Assembly (NCBI GenBank): GCA_028671895.1
Contig: CM053796.1
Span: 24,302,860-24,366,859 of the forward strand
Direction: 5' to 3'
Length of the DNA: 64,000 bases
From: Oenanthe sinensis
Taxonomy: Eukaryota; Streptophyta; Magnoliopsida; Apiales; Apiaceae
Below the pieces are notes generated by a model. The model was not told where the DNA came from and did no database searches. It saw only the letters and a list, made by a program, of their open reading frames with translations. This document shows positions 9,867 through 23,263 of the stretch, one piece after another. The position numbers were made by a program, and so were the translations under genes. Position 1 is the stretch's first letter. Every line of letters begins with the position of its first letter.

Positions 9867-11683
9867 TGTTGGGTCCCGGAAGTATCGTAGAAGGGGGGTT
9901 GAATGCGATACTGACAACAATTTAAAATTCTTTTCAGAATTTGCGGAATTAAATTATTGCTTTAGCTGAGGGTTAGAGTCTTTGTAGTGTTTGGGAGGCT
10001 GACTTACTAGTTTTCTATTTTTATGATATAACAATTAAGATATAGAAATTAGCAAGTAAGTAAACAAGATTCAAGTTAAATATGTATATTAAACTTGAAT
10101 GGGTGTTACAATATCCGGTAGAATAAACTTTAATTCCTAGAACAAATTTGACATGAATTGTTCTACTTTAGGAATTAAAATCAAACCAGCACAGAAAGTC
10201 TGTGAATATTACAATGCAGACAAATTCTGAATTTGAACTGATTTTTCTACTTGAAGAACTACTGAAAAGTGAAGGCTTCATCTCATATTTATAGAGAATG
10301 GAAATGGCTGGTATGACCTTTATGACTATGACTTAATTTCAAGAAAATAAGTCTGTATGACTTATTTTAACACTTGTATGACTTATAAATCACTGGGCAT
10401 GACTTATTTTGGTCGGTATGACTTACTGAAGCTCGGTATGACTTATTTAAAGTCATATTCGGATTTTATCTAATTAAAATAAATCGGTATGACTTATTTT
10501 AATTAAACAAAATTGGTTCAGTATGACCTTTTGAACACAGAAAATTCGGTATGACTTTTCTTTAATAAGCTCGGTATGACTTATTAAAAAGGAAGGTCGG
10601 CAGAGCTCGGTATGACCTTTTTTAATTAATTAAAAAAATCAGTATGACTTTTTAATTAAATAAACTCGGTATGACTTTTGGAATAAGCTCCGGTATGACC
10701 TTTTAACTTGAATAGCTCGGTATGACTTATGATTTTCTCGGTATGACATTTTTTTGAACTCTCGGTATGACATTTTGAATTCAACAACTTTTTCTTTTCT
10801 TTCCACTTGCTTGGACACATGTCATGCTCCTATTGGCTGAAGAATTCTCCTGCCAAATTCAAATTGAAAGGGGCCTATTTCGTCTTATATGGATAGGCTC
10901 CGTAGAAATGCTTTTCGACCCGCACAGTTTATAATCTTTGATTAATAAATAATAAATTTAATTCAGAAATTATAAAAATAAATATCTAATATTATTTAGA
11001 TATTTATAAATATAATTTACTAAATAAATAAAATATTTATTAATTAAATAAATCCTTACGCTCTAAGCTGCGGTCTTCTGATGGTCTGGAACCAAACTCC
11101 TTTTGACTTGCAAATGATAAATCAATTCCAACCGAGGTTCCACCTTTAAGAATATATGACTCTGCATTTCTTCTGTGTCATTTCTTTTACCGTCTTTTCT
11201 TCAAGTCAGTACCGTATCCCTTTGAGCTTCCAGCTTCTGTCTTCTGTCATTCTGAAATAATTCTAAATTAATTAATCCTTTAATTAATTTAAGAAATAAA
11301 TTAATTCTGAGTGAATTAATTTACTAATTAAATTAACTAAATTAATTTAATTAATTAATAGAGAATTAAATTAAAGTCTTGACTATTGTTGATGTAGATA
11401 AAACTCTTCTGTTCTTCAACAATAACCTTTTTAACCACTTGAACTTTTTGATGACGAATCTTCACTGACATTGTTGACACCCTGTGCACTGGTCTGGTTC
11501 ACGGATGACTAACTACAATGTTGATTCTCATTTCTTCTGTAGTGGTCTTTGTGTCTTTTCATTTCCTGTCTTGGCTTCTTTTTGTTCTTCCTCTATATTC
11601 AATATTTATTATTTACTTCGCTTTCTTACCTGAGTTGAGTTGTCATCTACTTATTACAAATAGGACTAGTAATATGACTTTCA
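9867..11683 (-). repeat. B 3' LTR
   Basis: On the plus strand it starts TGTTGGGTCCCGG and ends ATGACTTTCA. It is 1817 bp like its partner; visible differences are CCC/CTC near 9875, C/T in one GGTATGAC unit near 10699, and T/G near 11557. A short open frame at 11518 occurs in both copies without known homology. Confidence 0.96.
10286..10772 (-). promoter_or_regulatory. TATA box and AAGTCATACCGA motif array in the B 3' LTR
   Basis: Read on the plus strand, CGGTATGACTT and close variants occur about 17 times between 10308 and 10772, separated by 10-35 bp of AT-rich sequence. Immediately beyond, in the direction of transcription, is a good TATA box (CTCTATAAATATG, 10286-10298). The array thus lies directly upstream of the probable core promoter. 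The same arrangement is at 21089-21580 in the 5' LTR. Confidence 0.7.
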
Positions 11684-11697
11684 ATCTCCCCCTATTT
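11684..11697 (-). promoter_or_regulatory. Polypurine tract of B
   Basis: Minus-strand AAATAGGGGGAGAT abuts the 3' LTR. It is identical over 14 bases to the PPT of A (48773-48786), although the LTRs of A and B are different sequences. Confidence 0.9.
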
Positions 11698-14600
11698 GTT
11701 GTTAAACATTTAACACACAAATTCCTAGAGGATAACTCAACTAACAACTAAGAAAATAAAACGACATTTAAGAACTTGTAAATAATAAATTGTTTTCTGG
11801 ATCATATAATACATTTCCAGATTTCAATCATGAAAGATAAATATAAGATAGATGTTCCTCTAGACTGAACATATTTAACAAAGTTCTATCTTGACTTACC
11901 TATCATTACCAGCTTCAGAAGTATCAACTTCACCTTCTTCTAGAGATCAGGTGTCATTGGTAGATCCTCAGTTGCTGGTTTCTCTGGATCAGATTCTGCA
12001 TTTCCAGATTTCTTGAGAAACTGAAATGAAAGATGTTTGTTCCTCTAGCACTGAATATATTATACAAGTAGTATTATCTTCATTTCTCAGACTCGTCACT
12101 ACTCCCCCTTAGGATGGCAGGGATGAAGTCTTGTTCTCTTCTTACCATCTATCCTCTGTTTTTCCAACTTCTGTCTTCACTTCTCTCCCAAGGTGAATTT
12201 ATTCTCCCCTTACGTGAATTATCCAACTAATTTAATAGAAGTAATAACAAACATGGCATACATACAGCATTAAACCATCGCAGATATAAAAAATGCAAAC
12301 TATGACATGTTATGCATTTTAGAAAATCCAGTTAATCCTATATACAAGAATTTTCTAAAATCAAATGGATCCAATCCAAGCATGTTGTTATATACCCCCT
12401 TTTCAACAATGGAGTAATCCTCTTCTAGTAAAAGTCTTTGTTAAACAATTCTCCCATTTGGATCATGTTCAAAACTTTTCCCTTTTTGGATCTACTTCTC
12501 CCTTTTTGGATCTTGTTCAACAGTTCGAACTGTTCAACACTTCTCCCCCTTAGTTGAGTAATCCTCTTCAGAATCCTTAATAATAGAAGAAATTTCATCC
12601 CCCTTAGTTGAGTAACATTATAAATCTGTAACAGATAATTGGGAATGGGATTTGGTAATTGTGCTAGTGTGTGATTTTCTTTTGTGTTTCTGACAAGTGT
12701 TTCGCTCATATACTCTCTAAGTGTTTCACTCATAGAATATATATTTTCACTCTTTCTCACTTGTGTTTCACTCTTTCCTCACAACACTGTTTCTCTCTCT
12801 CAGTACGGATGACACAATCGTTTGTACCTGCAAGAAAGATCACCATAGCCCCTTCAAGAGAGGTCACTGGTGGTGCAATGGGGTTTCGTAAATCCCCGTC
12901 CTCAATTGAATCCATTAAAATATTTGAATTTGAAAACTGAATTGCTTCAGGAATAGATTCAATGAGTTGCTGATCATCTAAGATGATCTGTTCCGTTAGG
13001 AATCCAGATATGTTCCATCTGGGGAGGGAGACAAGGATCTATAATGTAGAAAATGATCCAAGTTTCCTCCTGACGCCTGTGAAGGCATGTTGATTCAGTC
13101 AGAATCATCAATCATTCTTCCTTCCTTGATATGGAAGTTTAGAATAATTGCTTCCTTCAATTCATCCTTAGTGTGTGACAATCCTTACAGTGCATTTGAA
13201 TATATACATTTATGGTTTGTAGTGTTTGAGAGTGTCCAGATGAAGTTGACTCTTTACAAATGGCCTTGGCTGACAGGCCGAATTCAATAGACTCATCATG
13301 TTAAGATGACGAACCTAGTAACAGTTTTGCCATTTGAAAATCTATACCCTTTTTGGAGGATATAAATTAGTTAGCAGTTGCCTTGGTTTCAATTTCCTAT
13401 TCTAACTAGAGGCAGAGCTGCTGGAACACTCATAGATACTTCTCTTTTCTAGTGCACTAGAGGCACTTACTCTCTCACCCTCTTTAGTTGATAAACTTTT
13501 CTTTACAGGGGTTTAGTAGATGAAGTTGTATCTGTTTGAGTGTTTGTGGTTCTATGATCTGTGTTAGAGATTGTAGGTTTTCAATCCCTTGATCTTGTCC
13601 TATAGCCACTGATGGCTCAGTATATCAATTATATATATTTTTATATCAATTGATTAGATAATATATCAAGATCGAGATTACCTGCTTTTACCTCGAGTCG
13701 ATTGCTCTTGTTCGGCAGGACACAGATATGCTTTTATTATTAGTGACTTTTAGATAAACAATATATATATTATCACTAACAACAAAAATCATAATTAATC
13801 GCAATGAAACAATAACAAATTATCAAAACATGATAATTAATAATAATTTCAAAAAGCAAGTAATTATGCTCCTAATATCTCATCATATTAAAACTATGAA
13901 ACTAATAAATGATGAATTGCTTCAATTCATAATTTTAATAAGATAAAATATCATTGCTAAATACTAAATAATCATAGGAATGAGAAATAGCATTTAACTT
14001 CATACATTATATCTAATAATTGTTACTTACGCATATGACAATTATACTCATACCAATTATCAGTGATATATGTCAGCTCGAGAAAGTAGATGTAAAGAAA
14101 TTCACAAGTCCTTTAAATATTGACATTTAATACTTATGATTCTTAGAACAATTTCTCGTAGACAAAAATAAATTTTAAAAAATAACATGAAATCAAAATA
14201 AATAAATAAAATATGCCAATTTTAAAGAAAAAATATGCCAATCGTTGATACCAATTATAAAAATCCTGATACCAATTGTTAAAACAGATATATATAAGTG
14301 CATGATACGAAATTTTCTTTAAGATACATGTCCCTTAATAAAACGCGGGAAAGTTGTATCTGAGAAGAAAGTTTCTATCACTTATGAATTTCCTATAAGA
14401 CAAATTTTCCATAATAAAATGCGGGAATTTGTACCAAAGAAGAAATTCAATTCTCTTAAGGAAAATATAAAAAAAAATATTTACAGTATGAATGCCAATT
14501 AAATAAAACTGTACAAAACTAAAAATGTTGCATGTACCTCTCACTGTGCACGCCTTGCAATGTGTTCCTAGAATTTATCTATTTAGGCTTGCCATCAATG

Positions 14601-16860
14601 TGAGTGTTAATGGTGTGCTTGACTCATTACAAGGTGCTCTGGCTGACGAGCGAATTTCAATGGACTCATCCTGTAGAGAGAATGATTCCAGAGACAGTTT
14701 TATTGCCTTTTCAGCTCTGCATCCTTTTGAGAAGATGCAGATGAGCTTACAGTTACCTCAGTTATATACTCTTTTTCTTCTCTGGAGGTAGAGCTGTGGG
14801 TGCACTTCCGACATCATCCTTATTTGCTGCATCAAGTGCAGTATCTCCCTTATCAACCTCTAACTTAAATGAGTTCCTTATATCTCCAGGGATTAATACA
14901 AGGAAGTGGATGAATTGGTGTTTGGTACTATGGCCTGGGTAAGAGATTGATGGGTTTTCAACCTCTTGGCCAGTTTCAAAAGCCACTAAGGGCTAACTGG
15001 AAAGAACCAATCGAGATAAAAAGATAATCACCTTAACATTCCAAAACATATTTTTCATCCCAAGGAGAAGGAAAAATATAATAAGAAATGGTAATAGATT
15101 GCATTAAAGCACTTTCAATAAAAGAGTTTTATTGGTTCTAAAGATTTATCATTTAAAAGCATTATATAAAATTTTCTTTAAGATACATATCTCATAATAA
15201 AACGCGGGAAAGTTGTATCATAGAAGAAAGTTTTTATCCTTTATGAATTTCCTATAAGGCAAACTTCCCATTATAAAATGCGAGAATTTATACCAAAGAA
15301 GAAATTCAACTCTCTTACCAAATTATATCTCGTTAGAATGACTCTTTTCCTTTATACCTTAATACTGTATGATTTGAAAACAGTTTTGCAAACCATCCTT
15401 ATCAGATAGAGGACTATGATTTTCCGACTCATAATGCAATTATGATATTCATCATTTTCGTCCACCTGATAATATCCCTAACTTAAAATAGAAAATTTCA
15501 TTACAATAGAGGTGGATGTATTCTTAGCAATACAGTATAAGGCCTTCAAAGCAACAACCACTGTTTAGGTACTTTGAATCAATGTGCAACAAACATTGAA
15601 ACAAGTGTTTGAAAACAAATCATTTTACAAATGGTTGATACCTAGAAGTAAAAACAATTTTGGAAATATTTCTAAGTATATAAAATATTGAGAATTTTAT
15701 ATACGCATAACTTAGAAAATACTTCCGTTTTTCAATATTAGTGTTTTTGAAATATGCATTGATTATTTAGATCAGTAATTCTAAATAATGTCACTAATAT
15801 TAAAAGTGTCACAATTATTTGTAACAAAACATTTAAAAACATCAGAGAAAAATATCAAAACAATTAAGTAAGATATCATTAACTGATACTCATTAAATAT
15901 TTATCATTCAAACAATTATGCTGCATATTATTTTAATTCATTTAGATCATGAGACTGATCTGACATCGAATTGTCTGACATCATAATTTAAATCAATTAA
16001 GATAATATTCAAACTTATGCTAGAACACCTAATTACCACATATGCATATAACATTGTAAACATGATAATTAAAGTAGTAGCACTAAGTACGAGGTTCTGG
16101 ATTTCAGATAAATTCACAAGTCCTTTAAATATGGAAAATTTAATACTTGTGAACTCATTTAAGAATTCGTTGCAGATGAGATTTCCAACAAATATGCACA
16201 TACATAATATCTCAACTTTACTAACCAACTTAGACAAAATGAATTTATCAAGCTGTTTAGCAAATATCTGCAAGTTATTCTACTAAGGACTACTCTCGAT
16301 ATAAATGATACCTGGTGTCCATGCGCTTGTTTCCGTGAGTAGTGAAGAGATTATCCAGCAGAGTTGATGGAGTTTGACAGCTTCTGGTAATTACCTCCCT
16401 GTCTTTCTTATAACCTGCATTATATATATCTATATAGCCAATTAGGTTAAACCTAGTATCTTTAGGGTACCTGATTCTTAGAATTGGTAATCCCTTAAGA
16501 TATCTAACAATTCATATCTTAGCTATAAGATTAGATTCTCTAGTATCCACGTGGAAACTTGCACATAGGCATATTGAGAATAAAATATATGGTCTTTATG
16601 CACAGTAGACCCACATATAATATAATCATGGTATACTTGCACTAAACATTATGTGTGTGTGCCTTGTATTCTAGAGAGATATGCGTATAACGAATCTAAT
16701 ATAAAATCATATTCAAGTAATTAGCAGTTAGAGTGTCATACCATGTCCTTGACGATTGCTTGATCTCTTACCTCCATCATAGAGAACTTTGTGAAGAGAA
16801 TGATATACAAATTCTAGTGGATATGAAACTTCAAAGTCCAGGAGTTGTTGTACATCAACT
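11698..16860 (-). other. B long 3' region: decayed, with unidentified reading-frame remnants
   Basis: About 5.2 kb downstream of the pol remnant, homologous in patches to C 28400-33030 and A 44200-48770. Two sense-strand open patches stand out. One is at about 12750-12980 (acidic; DDQQLIESIPEAIQF, then APPVTSLEGA). The other is 14762-14986 (74 codons, with DTALDAANKDDVGSAPTALP), followed by SSSASSQKDAELKRQ in the next 100 bases. A TTGCAGGTACA element at 12824-12834 is shared with A and C. A block containing two copies of an AAAACGCGGGA-type motif occurs twice (about 14284-14465 and 15155-15325). An envelope-like or accessory ORF remnant is possible but unproven. Confidence 0.6.
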
Positions 16861-16879
16861 TGTTCAGCCCTAATAGTAT

Positions 16880-17600
16880 CAAGTCTCGTCTCTGGTGCTT
16901 TAGTTAGATCTTGAAAGTCCCGAAGATTCTGTTTCCATCATCGTCGATACCTTCTGTAGCAACCAGTTTGGCTTTGTCCCTCATAACAATGTCAAATTTC
17001 ATCCAGTCTCTGAAAACCCTTACAGTACCAATTACAACTTTGTCTTGTGGCCTGGGTTCCAGATTCAGTAGATTCTGCCTTCGAACTGATTGAGATCATC
17101 TTGCATTTGCAATCACCCAATCTGGATCAATCAGTGCTTCTTCAATCTTCTTTAGGATTCCAACTGTTTAACAATTGTTCTTTCCCAAAGAGTAACCATT
17201 TACTTTGCATAGCACTTCTAGTCTTTACTCTAGTATCCGGATCACTAAGAACTAGACTCCAGGAATGACTTTGACTCCAAACCCTTTGTCTCGGCAGATA
17301 TGTTCTTAATGTATTCCTTTGATCTTCATTGTATTGAGTACGACTAGTAGATCCTTCTTTTATTTGCTCCCCCTGAGTTGCTGCTAGGATGTGTTGAAGA
17401 TCCTTCACCTTGTTGAGTGGATTCTGTTAAAGTCCATGAGTTGTGAAGATTCACTACCATTTCCACTACTAGGATCTGAATCATCATCATTAACATTGAT
17501 TCCTTCTGCAACCTCAGTTTCATCATCAATATCTGAATATGACTCTGACTAGATGTCAAGCTTCACAGATTCAGAATAGACTTTTATATTAATGCTCGGG
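16880..17600 (-). pseudogene. B reverse transcriptase N-terminal remnant
   Basis: Minus-strand fragments match the start of copia RT: the ALIDPDWVIA block near 17110-17140, and KLVATEGIDDDGNRIF-type sequence at about 16915-16985, a degraded form of the usual EGIDYDETF block. Upstream, acidic sequence at about 17450-17550 (DIDDETEVAEGI-like) is the integrase-RT linker. The frames are broken, and the RT palm with YVDD is absent; the sequence passes straight into the 3' region. C has the same break at about 28106. Confidence 0.75.
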
Positions 17601-19430
17601 AGCTTGGTGTAATAGGACGACATATTCAGACTTTTAATCACCTTCTGATTTTACATCACATCTTACTTTAAAAGCTTTCGACTTCAACGAGTAGCCGAGG
17701 ACAATTGTTCCATGAGCCTTAATTTAAACTTATCAAGATGCTCATATAAATCTTCAATAAATATCAATTTCCTCCAAACACACGAAAGAGCTTCAGTGTT
17801 TGCTTCTGGTTGGCCACTGACTCATATGATGTCTTTTCACGATCTTTGTTGAATAAAGAAGCATGTTGTGTTAATCGCTTCAACTTCAAAGTACTTTGCT
17901 TCCAACTTGATCTGCTTGATGTGATCAATCACCATATGTGATATAAATTATCTGTTGAATGTACGAACATCACCAATTCACTCTCAGTTGAGTGATCTTC
18001 CATCTTTCTTGCTTGAAATCAAACACTTTTCTATTTCAATGCTTTTCCAGAAAACCTTTGACAAAGAATTCTCTAGTGCCCTATAGATAGTGCTTAGTGC
18101 TTAAGTCTGTCGACAAGAAAGATGCTTCCACTGATGACAGTTCTTAAATCATGATAGCCATATCCCTTGTACATCCTTTGCTGTCATCTCCAAAGGTTAC
18201 CATCGGGGAGGCCTTCTCAACCAATTGTGATAGTAGAGCTTCAATGCTAGTAATATGCCTCGAACAATAAATGTCACGAAATCACATAACTTTTGACTTT
18301 TGTTTCATACTCTGTAATCACAAATGATTAAGCTTCTTGGTACTCAACTTCAATTGAGTCCAGATGGGTTAGAGATATTACTTTCAACAGTGGTAACAAC
18401 AGTTTCAACATTAACATGCACAAACTTATCTTTGACTGATCACTTCTCATACACAGCAGCCTTGACAAGGTAGTCTTAAGGCTATGAGATTAGTGATTCC
18501 AACCTATCTTAAGGTGGACTAACAGTCTTTACCCTATTGTGATTCTTATTGATGCTTTGCCTAAGATTATGCAAGTCCTAAGATATGCATTTTCAGATTT
18601 AAACGAACAAGCATGAAAAATAAGAGCACATGGTAAACATTCAGCTTCAATGCATTATAGATAAGAATTATGCATTTTAGGCATGTTATGCATATTAGAA
18701 AATTCAGTACTATCTACTTTAACCATTTTACACAAATACGACAGGTATCAAGCAGATTTATAGATATTCAATAATTTTCTAAAAGCACATGGAATAGACG
18801 AACTAACAAATTAATTACTAATTATGTCTAATCCATTTCTGTTGTCTAACATTTTAATTATCTCTAATTACCTAAGTCAGTTTTAGATAAAGTCTCGAAT
18901 CTACAAATTTTACTGACTACTTAGATAATTCTACCATCTTTTAATCTTCTACTTCTAAACAAGCAATACATGAAGTGATTTGACATTTAAGTGCAACTAT
19001 GTGAGTGTGAGAAATTCATATGAAAATACGCACCTGCTTTTAATCTCAACACAGTCTCTGTCATCATTTGCTTGTTCAGACTTCTTGAATATTGTAGCAC
19101 AACCCTGATCTTGTTTTGCTACTTTTAGCCTCATATGTTTCTTCAGTTGTGACCTCTAACGATTCTTAAATCCGTTTTGTATAAGTACAAAAACTAGAAG
19201 GATCATTAGAGTCAGAAAAAAAAATCTTCAGAGTTCCCCACTAATAAATCCATCCTATCTTTACATTTGAGCAGTTTGTGGAACTATAACATTAACAGTC
19301 GTATCATCCACAATAAAATCCAAATGCTCCGGAATAAACCTACTAATACGAAATGATCACTTTTCTCGAAACCGGGTCATATGCTCTGGGAAATAATTCT
19401 GAACCAAAATGAAGAATTTTTCAATTACAA
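17600..19430 (-). pseudogene. B integrase, protease and gag remnants
   Basis: Minus-strand pieces in the normal copia order: integrase C-terminal block (SVANQKQTLKLFRVFGG near 17765-17825), a VIDHIKQIKLEAK-like segment near 17890-17935, protease/pre-integrase with a GDDSKG-like block near 18170-18200, then gag-side sequence. Stops and shifts interrupt all frames. The segment 18480-18960 aligns with A 6490-6760, giving the register between elements. Nothing here can encode a working protein. Confidence 0.65.
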
Positions 19431-19439
19431 ACTCTTTTT

Positions 19440-20575
19440 GAAAAATGGACCAAGTTTTAATATCTTTAGATTATAAATTAAATCTATATAAATTTAACTA
19501 ATAAAGTTACTTAAATTAAATTTATAAAATAAATTCATTTAAATTAAGTTTATAAAATAAACCTTTTTCAAGTTTAAATAATAAACTCATTTAAATTAAA
19601 TTCACAAAATAAATTTATTTTAAATAACATTTATAAAATAAATTTATCTAAATTTAAATTTATAAAATAAAATTATCTAAACAAATTTAAATTATAAAAG
19701 TAAGTCTATTTAAATTTAAAGAATAAATTTATTTAAATTAAAATTTATAAAGTAAACTTATTTAAATTAAGTTTATAAAACAAACTTTTTCAAGTTTAAA
19801 TAATAAACTAATTTAAATTAAATTCACAAAATAAATTTATTTTAAATAACATTTATAAAATAAATTTATCTAAATTTAAATTTATAAAATAAAATTATCT
19901 GAACAAATTTAAATTATAAAAAGAAATCTATTTAAATTTAAAGAATAAATTTATTTAAATTAAAATTTATAAAGTAAACTTATTTAAATTAAGTTTATAA
20001 AAGAAACTTTTTCAAGTTTAAATAATAAACTCATTTAAATTAAACTCACAAAATAAATTTATTTTAAATAACATTTATAAAATAAATTTATCTAAATTTA
20101 AATTTATAAAATAAAATTATCTAAACAAGTTTAAATTATAAAAGTAAGTCTATTTAAATTTAAAGAATAAATTTATTTAAATTAAAATTTATAAAGTAAA
20201 CTTATTTAAATTAAGTTTATAAAACAAACTTTTTCATGTTTAAATAATAAACTCATTTAAATTAAATTCACAAAATAAATTTATTTTAAATAACATTTAT
20301 AAAATAAATTTATCTAAATTTAAATTTATAAAATAAAATTATCTAAACAAATTTAAATTATAAAAGAAAATCTATTTAAATTTAAAGAATAAATTTATTT
20401 AAATTAAAATTTATAAAGTAAACTTATTTAAATTAAGTTTATAAAAGAAACTTTTTCAAGTTTAAATAATAAACTCATTTAAATTAAATTCACAAAATAA
20501 ATTTATTTTAAATAACATTTATAAAATAAATGTATCTAAATTTAAATTTATAAAATAAATCTATTTAACAAGGCC
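19440..20575 (-). repeat. B leader: 222-bp AT-rich tandem array
   Basis: The landmark CTTTTTCAAGTTTAAATAAT starts at about 19564, 19786, 20007, 20229 (one base changed) and 20451, a period of 221-222 bp, giving about five units. Each unit is itself made of shorter A/T-only strings (TTTAAATT, TTTATAAAATAAA). Units differ by few substitutions, so the array arose recently or is being homogenised. It lies between the PBS and the gag remnant, where C has a 95-bp and A a 121-bp repeat. Confidence 0.9.
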
Positions 20576-20657
20576 TCTAGACATTCAGAGTTCAAAACAG
20601 CTTCGGTACCGTGAGCTTCACTGGACTGCGGATCTTGATTTGTATATCAATCAGCTT

Positions 20658-20670
20658 GCTCTGATACCAA
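20658..20670 (-). promoter_or_regulatory. Primer-binding site of B
   Basis: Minus-strand TTGGTATCAGAGC, two bases inside the right LTR, complementary to initiator Met-tRNA. It marks the right LTR as the 5' LTR. Confidence 0.95.
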
Positions 20671-20671
20671 T

Positions 20672-22488
20672 TGTTGGGTCTCGGAAGTATCGTAGAAGGG
20701 GGGTTGAATGCGATACTGACAACAATTTAAAATTCTTTTCAGAATTTGCGGAATTAAATTATTGCTTTAGCTGAGGGTTAGAGTCTTTGTAGTGTTTGGG
20801 AGGCTGACTTACTAGTTTTCTATTTTTATGATATAACAATTAAGATATAGAAATTAGCAAGTAAGTAAACAAGATTCAAGTTAAATATGTATATTAAACT
20901 TGAATGGGTGTTACAATATCCGGTAGAATAAACTTTAATTCCTAGAACAAATTTGACATGAATTGTTCTACTTTAGGAATTAAAATCAAACCAGCACAGA
21001 AAGTCTGTGAATATTACAATGCAGACAAATTCTGAATTTGAACTGATTTTTCTACTTGAAGAACTACTGAAAAGTGAAGGCTTCATCTCATATTTATAGA
21101 GAATGGAAATGGCTGGTATGACCTTTATGACTATGACTTAATTTCAAGAAAATAAGTCTGTATGACTTATTTTAACACTTGTATGACTTATAAATCACTG
21201 GGCATGACTTATTTTGGTCGGTATGACTTACTGAAGCTCGGTATGACTTATTTAAAGTCATATTCGGATTTTATCTAATTAAAATAAATCGGTATGACTT
21301 ATTTTAATTAAACAAAATTGGTTCAGTATGACCTTTTGAACACAGAAAATTCGGTATGACTTTTCTTTAATAAGCTCGGTATGACTTATTAAAAAGGAAG
21401 GTCGGCAGAGCTCGGTATGACCTTTTTTAATTAATTAAAAAAATCAGTATGACTTTTTAATTAAATAAACTCGGTATGACTTTTGGAATAAGCTCCGGTA
21501 TGATCTTTTAACTTGAATAGCTCGGTATGACTTATGATTTTCTCGGTATGACATTTTTTTGAACTCTCGGTATGACATTTTGAATTCAACAACTTTTTCT
21601 TTTCTTTCCACTTGCTTGGACACATGTCATGCTCCTATTGGCTGAAGAATTCTCCTGCCAAATTCAAATTGAAAGGGGCCTATTTCGTCTTATATGGATA
21701 GGCTCCGTAGAAATGCTTTTCGACCCGCACAGTTTATAATCTTTGATTAATAAATAATAAATTTAATTCAGAAATTATAAAAATAAATATCTAATATTAT
21801 TTAGATATTTATAAATATAATTTACTAAATAAATAAAATATTTATTAATTAAATAAATCCTTACGCTCTAAGCTGCGGTCTTCTGATGGTCTGGAACCAA
21901 ACTCCTTTTGACTTGCAAATGATAAATCAATTCCAACCGAGGTTCCACCTTTAAGAATATATGACTCTGCATTTCTTCTGTGTCATTTCTTTTACCGTCT
22001 TTTCTTCAAGTCAGTACCGTATCCCTTTGAGCTTCCAGCTTCTGTCTTCTGTCATTCTGAAATAATTCTAAATTAATTAATCCTTTAATTAATTTAAGAA
22101 ATAAATTAATTCTGAGTGAATTAATTTACTAATTAAATTAACTAAATTAATTTAATTAATTAATAGAGAATTAAATTAAAGTCTTGACTATTGTTGATGT
22201 AGATAAAACTCTTCTGTTCTTCAACAATAACCTTTTTAACCACTTGAACTTTTTGATGACGAATCTTCACTGACATTGTTGACACCCTGTGCACTGGTCT
22301 GGTTCACGGATGACTAACTACAATGTTGATTCTCATTTCTTCTGTAGTGGTCTTTGTGTCTTGTCATTTCCTGTCTTGGCTTCTTTTTGTTCTTCCTCTA
22401 TATTCAATATTTATTATTTACTTCGCTTTCTTACCTGAGTTGAGTTGTCATCTACTTATTACAAATAGGACTAGTAATATGACTTTCA
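20672..22488 (-). repeat. B 5' LTR
   Basis: 1817 bp, near-identical to 9867-11683, ending ATGACTTTCA before the GGTAC TSD (22489-22493). It carries the same CGGTATGACTT array (21110-21580) and TATA box (about 21089-21101). Confidence 0.96.
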
Positions 22489-22493
22489 GGTAC

Positions 22494-23263
22494 CTCCAGT
22501 TTTGTACTCTTTAATTTTTATTTTAGATCTATTTATTTTTCCAGAAAATTTAAAATTCTTGAAAACTAAAATTTTTCTTAAATATTAATTTATGATATTT
22601 TAATTTTTAAGAAAATTCGAAATTCTTGAAAATTAATTTATTGTATATTTTTATTTTTGATTAATTTATTTTCAAAGAAAATTAAAAAATTCTGTAAATT
22701 TAAATTTTTCTTAAATATTAATTCGAGAGTGCTTAAGGGTTCGTAGTTGAAGATTTTTCCGGGTATTGAAGACAACAGAGATTGACTGAAGGTTATCCAA
22801 TGAAGATTATTCTGCAACGGACTGAAGAAATAGTGGTTCTAATTTCCTCAGAGGTTTACTCCATAGAATCCCACTAATATTTTGGAAGCTGCAAAAGAAG
22901 AGATTAATTTGGGTACAGGTTTTGGTTAATTTGAGTTGTATTTTTGGATGAAAAATCTTAGGGGTTGAAGTAGTGAAGGAGAACAGACTGGACAACCTGG
23001 AATCTCAGTACAAGCCTTAAAGACTATTCTACAGGGAGATTATAGGAAGTTCGTGCTAACACTGCAGATCATCTGGAACATAGGATACAGCCAACAGGGA
23101 TTTAAGGATACAACCACATTGTTTGTAAAAGACCTGTATGTGCTGAAGGCCTGTGAACTAGAACAAGAGCTGAAGAAGATAATATTTGGTAAAGCAGGTT
23201 GTTAGCATATCCACTGTATTTGTGACCCAGGAACCAAATTTGATTGAAGTCAAGGTTGAGAAC
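22494..23263 (+). pseudogene. C internal region: leader end and gag remnant
   Basis: After the TSD of B the C leader resumes with AT-rich sequence (to about 22720), then balanced-composition sequence that aligns by eye with the A gag remnant (5520-5980). No frame is open for a useful length; a minus-strand open frame at 22807-22995 is judged chance. The match to A stops at 23263 where E begins. Confidence 0.5.

Larger units (their letters stand above)
9867..22488 (-). mobile_element. Element B: young non-autonomous copia-family element, minus strand
   Basis: 12,622 bp with two 1817-bp LTRs (9867-11683 and 20672-22488) that differ at only three bases by eye, about 0.17%, and a perfect GGTAC TSD. 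Orientation is set by the PBS at 20658-20670 and the PPT at 11684-11697. The internal region has no intact gag or pol, only remnants in the usual order (gag, protease, integrase, RT N-terminus) and then a long non-coding 3' region. It is the youngest datable member of the nest and shows that a coding-defective 12.6-kb element was still mobile recently. Confidence 0.96.

Noticed and set aside
14525..14791. Plus-strand 88-codon frame (VLDSLQGALADERIS), also seen antisense in A at 46182-46424
   Set aside because: It is antisense to B and A and overlaps the conserved sense remnant; its similarity is explained by DNA homology of the 3' regions.
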